From Thermaurantimonas sp046299575 (GTDB taxonomy: Bacteria; Bacteroidota; Bacteroidia; Flavobacteriales; Schleiferiaceae), in the NCBI RefSeq assembly GCF_046299575.1, contig NZ_JBKBHX010000006.1, forward strand, positions 132,733-196,732: a stretch of 64,000 nt of DNA, given 5' to 3'. Below, piece after piece: positions 1-6,937 of the stretch. The first letter of the stretch is position 1, and every line of letters begins with the position of its first letter. The notes below the pieces were generated by a model. That model was not told where the DNA came from and searched no databases. It saw nothing but the letters and a program-made list of their open reading frames with translations. Both the position numbers and the translations under genes were made by a program.

Positions 1-1239
1 AATGTATTGCCATTTAGAGAGGTATTTATGAGCTTTTTCTTTATTTCAATCGGCCTTTTGGTCGATTTAAAATTTTTGTTTCAGAACCTCCACTGGATTG
101 TCGTGCTGGCTTTAGCCGTTATGTTTATTAAATTTATCACTGGCGCATCTGCCCTGATAATCAATGGTAAATCAACCCGACTCGCCATTATTACTGGCCT
201 GGCGCTGGCACAAGTTGGAGAGTTCTCTTTTGTCCTGGCTAAAACAGCGATTGATCAGAAGCTTATTACAGCCGGAATGTATCAGTATTTCTTGGCTGTT
301 TCGATTGTTACGATGATTATTGCTCCTTTTATCATCGGTCGAATTGACACTATCTGTGATCTTTTGGGGCAAACGAATGTACCGGTTATCCTTTCTAAGT
401 TTAACACCATCATCCGGCCAGGTCAGAACGAGGACATAGAAGGTGCTTCAGTTGATGCGCTGGAAGATCACCTCGTCATCATCGGCTATGGCATCAATGG
501 CAAAAACGTAAGCCGCGCTGCCCGATACTCAGGAATTCCGCATGTAGTGATCGAAATGGATGGCCGGCTGGTGCGCGAAGCCAAAGAAGAAGGAGTACCG
601 GTGTTGTTTGGCGATGCGATACATTCCGAAATACTTAACAGTGCCCATGTAGAAAAAGCACGTGTAGCCGTAATTGCCATCTCTGACCTGGCGGCTACCA
701 AGCGCATCATCTCAGCCATTCGCCTTTTAAGTCAATCCATTTATCTGATTGTGCGTACCCGCTATGTGCGCGAAATTGAAGAGCTCATTGCCCTCGGAGC
801 CGATGAGGTCATACCTGAAGAGTTTGAGACATCCATCGAAATCTTCAGCCGTGTGCTCCATAAGTACCTGGTACCGATGCATCAAATCTCCGACGTTATC
901 ACCCGCATCCGCAGTACGCATTATGAACTCTTTCGCCCAATCGAAGCGCGCAGCTCAAGCTCAGTTGACCTTAATATTCCAGACCTGTCGGTAGCAGCTG
1001 TTCAGGTGAGCAAACTTTCTGCCGGACTTTCAGGCAAAAAGGTCTCTGAAAGCAGACTTCGCCAAGATTACAACCTAAACCTCATTGCCATTCGTCGAGG
1101 TTCAGAATTCATTCAAGAAATCAAACCTGATGAAAAGATTCAAAAAGACGATGTGCTCTATGTGGTAGGCACCTACGACAACATTGCTGCCCTCTACCGC
1201 CGTGTGAGCGATACCGGCCCCTGGGGCGTAGATGAATAG
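1..1239 (+). CDS. KefB/CPA2-type cation:proton antiporter, C-terminal part (5' end outside window)
   Basis: The frame is open from base 1, so the gene starts upstream and only about 412 codons are seen. Residues 1-120 are the last hydrophobic helices of a Na+/H+ exchanger domain (VGEFSFVLAK is typical). A Rossmann TrkA-N/RCK domain follows around 150-275 (IIGYGINGKNVSRAA, acidic residue at the end of strand 2 in IEMDG). A TrkA-C domain lies at about 325-405. Proteins of this layout exchange K+ or Na+ for protons across the inner membrane, and the RCK domain senses nucleotide. The exact ion cannot be read from the fragment. Confidence 0.9.
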   Translation, partial: NVLPFREVFMSFFFISIGLLVDLKFLFQNLHWIVVLALAVMFIKFITGASALIINGKSTRLAIITGLALAQVGEFSFVLAKTAIDQKLITAGMYQYFLAVSIVTMIIAPFIIGRIDTICDLLGQTNVPVILSKFNTIIRPGQNEDIEGASVDALEDHLVIIGYGINGKNVSRAARYSGIPHVVIEMDGRLVREAKEEGVPVLFGDAIHSEILNSAHVEKARVAVIAISDLAATKRIISAIRLLSQSIYLIVRTRYVREIEELIALGADEVIPEEFETSIEIFSRVLHKYLVPMHQISDVITRIRSTHYELFRPIEARSSSSVDLNIPDLSVAAVQVSKLSAGLSGKKVSESRLRQDYNLNLIAIRRGSEFIQEIKPDEKIQKDDVLYVVGTYDNIAALYRRVSDTGPWGVDE

Positions 1240-1291
1240 CCCCAGGGCAAAAAATACTCTACCTTTGCCTCTCTAATTCGTAAATTTTCTA

Positions 1292-1795
1292 ATGGCTACA
1301 ACAAGCGCCGACTTTCTTAAAATCGTCCGTGAAAAGTCTATCTCGCTCAACGATCAGGAATACCTCGATACCATTAACTACCTTGTCGACGAACAGCCTG
1401 TCTTAGCCTCTCTGCTCTTCGACCTTGACGATGAAATCTCCGAAGAGATGCAGGAGTACCTCTATCAGGTCGTTGTGATGCTTGTCAACGGCTTTAAAGA
1501 AACGGGCATTCACGTAAAACTCATTTCTGAAGAATCGGTCAAAAACATCATCGCTGAAAAAGACGACCTCTACAAATCGGCTGTAGATGACGAAAATCCG
1601 GTGTTTGAAAAAGAGAAAATGCTCGCCCTTAGCCATAATCCGGCTGTGCTCGAACTTCTGTACGACAATTATTTCGACCGTGTAACTGAAAATCCGGATG
1701 CTCACAATGTGTATGACCGGCTCAACCTGCTCTTTATGCTCGATGTACTGATCTCTGCCATCGAAGAAAACACCGATCTGCAGCAAGAAATATGA
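1292..1795 (+). CDS. conserved hypothetical protein, acidic and helical
   Basis: A 167-residue soluble acidic protein with no signal peptide or membrane segment. I do not recognise the family. It is rich in Asp, Glu, Leu and Val and looks all-helical. Its TGA stop overlaps the ATG of the next gene by 4 bp, so it is probably translationally coupled to the thioesterase and co-transcribed with it. The 52 bp separating it from the antiporter gene contain no terminator, so all three genes may form one unit. Confidence 0.8.
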   Translation: MATTSADFLKIVREKSISLNDQEYLDTINYLVDEQPVLASLLFDLDDEISEEMQEYLYQVVVMLVNGFKETGIHVKLISEESVKNIIAEKDDLYKSAVDDENPVFEKEKMLALSHNPAVLELLYDNYFDRVTENPDAHNVYDRLNLLFMLDVLISAIEENTDLQQEI

Positions 1796-2223
1796 ATCCC
1801 CTACCCGAACCGTCGGCTATAGTGCAACTAATGATGGCAAATGATGCCTTCAGTCAGTGGCTTGGCATCACTGTGGAAGAGATCAGGCCGGGATACTGCA
1901 GCCTGAGTATGATCGTACGGCCGGAGATGACCAATGGATTCGGGATCACTCATGGAGGCATAGCAATCTCACTGGCCGACAGTGCGCTGGCTTTTGCAGC
2001 GAATGCTGCCGGCCGCATGGCCAAAACCGTACAGCTCTCCTGCCAGTACATCAGGCCTGTTAATGCCCATGAGAGGCTTCAGGCTACTGCCATCGAAACG
2101 GAGCGCACACATCGCTTCAGCTACATCGAAGTGATCATTACACGTGGTTCTGAAAAAATTGCTGCCCTTCACGGCATGGCGTATCTGAGCGATAAAGAGT
2201 GGGTTATCCCACCCACTTCCTGA
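1792..2223 (+). CDS. PaaI-type hotdog-fold thioesterase
   Basis: A 143-residue protein of the PaaI/YbgC-like hotdog family, which hydrolyses acyl-CoA thioesters in the cytoplasm. The family signature is seen as NGFGITHGGIAISLADSALA around residues 44-63, followed by the hydrophobic helix and the strands SCQYIRPV and HRFSYIEVIITR. Length fits the family. The start overlaps the preceding stop by 4 bp, and the 3' end overlaps the convergent aat gene by about 20 bp. The substrate is unknown, since no phenylacetate genes are nearby. Confidence 0.87.
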   Translation: MNPLPEPSAIVQLMMANDAFSQWLGITVEEIRPGYCSLSMIVRPEMTNGFGITHGGIAISLADSALAFAANAAGRMAKTVQLSCQYIRPVNAHERLQATAIETERTHRFSYIEVIITRGSEKIAALHGMAYLSDKEWVIPPTS

Positions 2224-2860
2224 GAAGTTCTATAAAGGTCTTTCTATCAATTTCTTCGGCCCCGAGCGATCGGAGGTGAGCTGTGCTCATCTGGCAGTCA
2301 ATGAGTTTTACAGCTCCAGAAGATACCCATTCCCTGCATGCGGATATCAGTGCAAATTTGGAAGCATTGGCCTCCAGGCTGAACATCGATTCACCGAAAA
2401 ACACCTTTCCGAGCCAAACTCCGTAATATCCACCGACCAGCCGACCTTCGTGCCAGGTTTCGTATGAATGGACGATGCCTATCCGATGAAGCTCGGTGTA
2501 TGCCTCAATGATGTCCCGGCCGATCCACGTGCCACGCTGTCCGCGTCTTTTTATGCAGGCACAATGGGTAATCACCTGCTCAAAAGCCTGATTTTTTGTA
2601 AGGTGAAAATGTCCTCTGTTAAAGACTGTACGCATGCTGTGGCTTACATGTACTTTCTCCGGAAAAAGTACCATCCGCGGATCGGGCGACCACCACTCTA
2701 TGGTCGTGCCCGGCTCATACCAGGGAAAGTAGCCATGACGATAGGCATCTATCAAATTCGGTAATGACAGATCACCGCCTATGAAGACAGGAAAATCTCC
2801 CGGATCATTCGATGAAGGATAGGGAAAAATGGATGACAATTCCGAATTTTGACCCTGCAT
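2204..2860 (-). CDS. aat: leucyl/phenylalanyl-tRNA--protein transferase
   Basis: Transfers Leu or Phe from aminoacyl-tRNA to proteins with N-terminal Lys or Arg, creating N-degrons for ClpS/ClpAP. Family blocks are all present: FPYPS near the N-terminus, GGDLSLPNLIDAYRHGYFPW, WWSPDPRMV, YETWHEGRLVGGYYGV and GKVFFGESMFS. I place the start at the ATG at 2860 rather than the upstream codon at 2893, because 2860 fits family length (about 218 aa) and avoids running into the divergent gene. The clpS gene at 19114 supplies the adaptor of the same N-end rule pathway. Confidence 0.93.
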   Translation of the reverse strand: MQGQNSELSSIFPYPSSNDPGDFPVFIGGDLSLPNLIDAYRHGYFPWYEPGTTIEWWSPDPRMVLFPEKVHVSHSMRTVFNRGHFHLTKNQAFEQVITHCACIKRRGQRGTWIGRDIIEAYTELHRIGIVHSYETWHEGRLVGGYYGVWLGKVFFGESMFSLEANASKFALISACREWVSSGAVKLIDCQMSTAHLRSLGAEEIDRKTFIELLRKWVG

Positions 2861-2870
2861 ACAAATACTC

Positions 2871-3239
2871 TTGAACAATAGCAAAATAAACATCCGCCGA
2901 AGCGATTTTTACGAAATGGTGTGGGACGTGGTGCGGCTGATTCCGCCCGGCCGAGTGACTACGTACGGTCACATTGCAGAATACCTCGGCGCCAAAGGTG
3001 CAGCCCGCATGGTGGGCTATGCGATGAACGCTTCGCACATCCATCCCGATATCCCTGCCCATAGGGTAGTAAACCGCAAAGGCCTGCTTACCGGCAAACA
3101 TCATTTCGGTCACCCTCAGCGAATGCAGAAGCTCCTCGAAGCCGAAGGCATCACCGTGCTCAACGATCAGGTACTACACTTTGAAAAGCACCTCTGGATA
3201 CCTTCACGGGAGTTGGGGAGTGACGCATTTTTTTCTTAA
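2871..3239 (+). CDS. alkyltransferase-like protein (MGMT homologue without acceptor Cys)
   Basis: A 122-residue protein of the O6-methylguanine methyltransferase C-terminal-domain family. RLIPPGRVTTYGHIA is the helix-turn-helix and arginine-finger region. At the active site, where repair methyltransferases have PCHRV, this protein has PAHRV, so it cannot accept an alkyl group. Such ATL proteins bind O6-alkylguanine and hand it to nucleotide excision repair. The start is a TTG (no in-frame ATG is upstream before a stop). It lies only 10 bp from the divergent aat start. Confidence 0.88.
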   Translation: MNNSKINIRRSDFYEMVWDVVRLIPPGRVTTYGHIAEYLGAKGAARMVGYAMNASHIHPDIPAHRVVNRKGLLTGKHHFGHPQRMQKLLEAEGITVLNDQVLHFEKHLWIPSRELGSDAFFS

Positions 3240-3637
3240 TCGACCATTTAACGCTCTTTATTCAGGTGGTCTGTATAAATCAATCAGAAATTTTACGGAA
3301 TTAAAAAAAAGTCACCTTGATAACACAGGCTACAGATTTTCGCTCTTTTTTATCTATCCTTCAGAAGGATTTTAGCAGAATACATCTATTGTTTGGTGAA
3401 ACTTTCCCGTGGTAAGGCAAGAGGGTTAAAAAAACATGGTGTTATAATCCTTTTTCCGCTTGTGATATGAATTTTTTTTGTAGAGTCCCAGAGTATTTGT
3501 TTATTAGGTTATTGTGTTAGTTAATTAAAATTTTGGGATAAGGAAGATTTATTTACAAATTTTCCTGCAAGATTTTTTAAAGCTTTTTCTTTAATTGGAT
3601 TTGTTATTTTAAAATATTCTTGCAACATAAGGCTGGC
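3240..3637. other. non-coding gap, AT-rich
   Basis: About 400 bp between the alkyltransferase-like gene and the end of hsdR. No convincing ORF or RNA is seen. It is the left edge of the restriction-modification block, but I see no direct repeat or tRNA end marking an integration site. Confidence 0.5.
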
Positions 3638-6600
3638 TTATATTCTTACCGTTAATTGGTCTGCAAACAACTCTGCTTGTTTTAATACGGTATCAATTGC
3701 CTTTTGTTGTTTATCAGGTGGATAGCCATATTTATTCAGTGTGCGCTTTACGATTACCATGAGCCTTGCTCTGGCACTTTCTCTTATGGTCCAGTCTATG
3801 GTTGCATTGGCTCTTACTTTGTTGGCTATTTCTTTTGCTATTTCTTTTGAGGTCTCGTTACCTAATACCTGAACGGCACTGTCGTTTACTTCCAAAGCAT
3901 TGTAAAATGCCACTTCATCGGGTGTGAGTCCGAGCTTTTCGCCTTCTTTATCGGCTTCTTTTATTTCTTTGGCTATATTGATGAGTTCCTGAATAATTTC
4001 AGCGGTTGTAAGTAAATTATTCTGATAGCGTTTGATCGCGCTTTCAAGCATTTCCAGCAATTTCTTGCTCTTTACCAGATTTGTTTTGGCTCTTACTTTC
4101 AGCTCGTTGTTCAGAATTTTTTTCAGCAACTCGATTGCTAAATTTTTGTGCTGCATTCCCTGAACTTCCAACAGAAATTCATCGGAAAGTATTTCCAATC
4201 CTGAAATATCGGGCTTCTGAATTCCCGCAGCATCAAAAATGTCAATCACTTTATCGCTGCTCAATGCTTCATCCACAATTTGTTTGATGGCGGTTTCTAT
4301 TTCCACATCTGATTTACCACCACCAACAGGAGCATCAAACTTTACCAATCTTGATTTAACGGCTTGAAAAAACGCCACTTCGGTCAGATGAGGCTGTACT
4401 TCTTCTTTGGTAATGCAAAGCGAAAGTGCCTGACTTAATAAACTTACCTCACGAATAAACCTCTCTTTACCGTTCTGTAACCCTAAAATGTGTTCTTCTG
4501 CTTGCAGAATGATGGAGAGTTTTTCCCGTTCATCTGCAACAAAAAATCGGCGGTAATTGAATTTGAAACTGCCTTCGTAATAGGCCTGTGGTTCTTCAAC
4601 CAAAATATCATTCCGGGTATTGCTCTCTTCATAGAACATTTGCTGCACCACTTCCAGTTTCTCTTTGAAAATATCAAATGCTTTTTCGATGTTTTCTGCC
4701 GGGTCGCCTTTTCCACCTGCTTCACCGTAAAATGAAAGCGCTTTCTTTAAATCGGTTCCAATGCCCAAATAATCCACAATCAAACCGCCCGGTTTGTCTT
4801 TGAAAACACGGTTTACCCGTGCAATGGCTTGCATCAGGTTGTGTCCTCGCATGGGCTTATCAACGTACATCGTATTCAGGCAAGGAGCATCAAAACCCGT
4901 AAGCCACATATCCCGAACAATTACCAACTTCAGCTCATCAGCCGGATTTTTCATGCGTTCGGCCAACATACGGCGTTGTTCTTTAGTGGTGTGGTGTTGG
5001 GCAATTTCGGGGCCGTCTGCACTATTGGTGGTCATGACTACTTTAATAACCCCTTTAGTCAAATCGTCATGGTGCCATTCCGGACGAAGTGCAATAATTT
5101 CTTTGTAGAGTTCGGCAGCAATTCTGCGGCTCATGGCTACAATCATTGCCTTGCCTTCAAAAACAGCCTGGCGTTGCTCAAAATGCGAAACAATGTCCCG
5201 GGCTAAATTTTTCAAACGTTCCGGATGTCCCACAATGGCTTCCAGCTTTGTCCATTTGGCTTTGGCTTTTTGACCACCCCACCCTTCGGGTACCCCTCCA
5301 TCGGAGGGGAATTCTTGGTCTTGTTCTAATTCCCGGTCGAATTCTTCAATTAAGCGTCTGCCTTCTTCGTCCAGATTTACCTTTGCCAGGCGACTTTCAT
5401 AATAAATGGGTACCGTTGCCCCATCATCTATGGCATCTTTTATATCGTAGCGGTCGATGTAATTGCCGAAAACCTGAGGGGTGTTTCTGTCTGTACCTTC
5501 AATAGGCGTACCTGTAAAACCAATGTAGGTGGCATTGGGTAAAGCATCGCGCATGTATTTGGCAAAGCCGTAAGCAATGCGTTTGCCGATGACTTCTTTG
5601 GTTACTGCGTCTTTTTCGTCAATCAATTTTGCTTCAAAGCCATATTGCGTTCGGTGGGCTTCGTCGGCAATTACTACAATATTTCTGCGGTCGGAAAGTT
5701 GGGGGAACTTATCGCCCGATTGAGGTAAAAACTTCTGAATAGTGGTAAAAACAATGCCCCCACTTGCCACCTTCAATAGTTCTTTGAGATGCTCTCTGCT
5801 TTCGGCCTGCACAGGTTCTTGCCGCAGCAACTGAACCGATGCCGCAAACGTATCAAACAACTGGTCGTCTAAATCGTTGCGGTCGGTAATGACTACTATG
5901 GTTGGATTTTTCATTTCGGGCGAAGTGATGAGCTTGCCCGCATAAAAAACCATACTCAAACTTTTGCCCGAACCTTGGGTGTGCCAAACCACACCGCCCC
6001 GCTTATCTCCGTTTTCGGCTGATGCCTGTATGGTTGATTGAACGGCTTTATTGACGGCATAGTACTGATGATAGGCCGCTAATTTCTTAACGGTATGCAC
6101 CTGGATCAATCCTGTTTTGGGGTCTTCTTTTTTCGTTTTTTCAAATACAATAAAGTTGCGAACCAAATCCAGCAGTGTGGCGGGTTGCAGCATACCTCTG
6201 AGCAGCGTTTCTAATTGTGGCTTAAACCGGGAGGCCTCTCTAATTCCGTCAACGGTTTTCCATGCCATAAAACGCGAAAAATCGGCACTTACGGTGCCTG
6301 CTCTGCATTCCAGGCCATCGGAAATAATACAGATAGCATTGTATGTGAATAAGCTGGGAATAGTGGCTTTGTAGGTTTGTATTTGCTGATACGCACTTTT
6401 GATGTCGGCCGTTTCGCTGGCGGCATTTTTCAGTTCTATGACTACCAAAGGCAAACCATTGACAAACAGCAACACATCGGGGCGTTTGTGCTGGTTGTTT
6501 TCAATAATGGTGTATTGATTTACTACTAAAAATTGATTATTGGCCGGATGCTCAAAGTCAATCAATGCCACTTCGTGGCTGCGTTCATAGCCGTTTTCCT

Positions 6601-6937
6601 GATAGGGTACTTTTACCTTTTCAACCAGCAAGCGGTGAAATTCTTCGTTGTTGTGCAGCAAGTCAGGCGAAGCAATCCTTAACACTTTTTGAACAGCTGC
6701 TTCCTGTGCATCTAAGGGAATGTGCGGATTGATTTTAGCAATGGCAGTTCTCAGCCGATTGAGCAAAAGAATTTGATTGAAACTTTCTCTTTCGTTACCA
6801 CCCCGTACTTCGGACACCCCTCCGGAGGAGGGGAATTCGGGGGGAGAACAGGCAGAGCCCGGCAAGTATTCCCAGCCCTGCGATTGCAGAATTTCAATTG
6901 CTGACTGTTCGATGATATTTTCGGATAGAATATTCAT
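3638..6937 (-). CDS. hsdR: type I restriction enzyme, R (motor/nuclease) subunit
   Basis: 1,099 residues, cytoplasmic ATP-dependent DNA translocase and nuclease. The PD-(D/E)xK nuclease is near the N-terminus (PDVLLF about 153-158, VIELK 166-170). Helicase motifs follow: Walker A QGSGKSLSM around 321-329, DEAH at 425-428 and GFTGTPIE around 473-480. Two proline/glycine-rich stretches (about 31-48 and 541-556, both with EFPS-GGV) do not belong to the family and correspond to inserted DNA repeats. The ATG overlaps the upstream PHP-ATPase stop by 4 bp. It is the last gene of the operon starting at hsdM. Confidence 0.96.
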   Translation of the reverse strand: MNILSENIIEQSAIEILQSQGWEYLPGSACSPPEFPSSGGVSEVRGGNERESFNQILLLNRLRTAIAKINPHIPLDAQEAAVQKVLRIASPDLLHNNEEFHRLLVEKVKVPYQENGYERSHEVALIDFEHPANNQFLVVNQYTIIENNQHKRPDVLLFVNGLPLVVIELKNAASETADIKSAYQQIQTYKATIPSLFTYNAICIISDGLECRAGTVSADFSRFMAWKTVDGIREASRFKPQLETLLRGMLQPATLLDLVRNFIVFEKTKKEDPKTGLIQVHTVKKLAAYHQYYAVNKAVQSTIQASAENGDKRGGVVWHTQGSGKSLSMVFYAGKLITSPEMKNPTIVVITDRNDLDDQLFDTFAASVQLLRQEPVQAESREHLKELLKVASGGIVFTTIQKFLPQSGDKFPQLSDRRNIVVIADEAHRTQYGFEAKLIDEKDAVTKEVIGKRIAYGFAKYMRDALPNATYIGFTGTPIEGTDRNTPQVFGNYIDRYDIKDAIDDGATVPIYYESRLAKVNLDEEGRRLIEEFDRELEQDQEFPSDGGVPEGWGGQKAKAKWTKLEAIVGHPERLKNLARDIVSHFEQRQAVFEGKAMIVAMSRRIAAELYKEIIALRPEWHHDDLTKGVIKVVMTTNSADGPEIAQHHTTKEQRRMLAERMKNPADELKLVIVRDMWLTGFDAPCLNTMYVDKPMRGHNLMQAIARVNRVFKDKPGGLIVDYLGIGTDLKKALSFYGEAGGKGDPAENIEKAFDIFKEKLEVVQQMFYEESNTRNDILVEEPQAYYEGSFKFNYRRFFVADEREKLSIILQAEEHILGLQNGKERFIREVSLLSQALSLCITKEEVQPHLTEVAFFQAVKSRLVKFDAPVGGGKSDVEIETAIKQIVDEALSSDKVIDIFDAAGIQKPDISGLEILSDEFLLEVQGMQHKNLAIELLKKILNNELKVRAKTNLVKSKKLLEMLESAIKRYQNNLLTTAEIIQELINIAKEIKEADKEGEKLGLTPDEVAFYNALEVNDSAVQVLGNETSKEIAKEIANKVRANATIDWTIRESARARLMVIVKRTLNKYGYPPDKQQKAIDTVLKQAELFADQLTVRI
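5270..5314. repeat. short palindromic repeat inserted in frame in hsdR (copy 1)
   Basis: On the plus strand this reads CCACCCC, then CTTCGGGTACCCCTCC, then CGGAGGGGAATTC, with a CCCCTCC/GGAGGGG hairpin. It encodes about 16 extra residues (EFPSDGGVPEGWGG) in the linker around residue 541-556. A near-identical second copy lies at 6797-6840 in the same gene. Confidence 0.75.
6797..6840. repeat. short palindromic repeat inserted in frame in hsdR (copy 2)
   Basis: Second copy of the repeat at 5270-5314: CCACCCCGTACTTCGG, CACCCCTCC, GGAGGGGAATTC. It adds about 16 residues (EFPSSGGVSEVRGG) between the conserved N-terminal helix (GWEYLPGS) and the usual ERESFNQ block of HsdR. The reading frame is kept. 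Confidence 0.75.
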
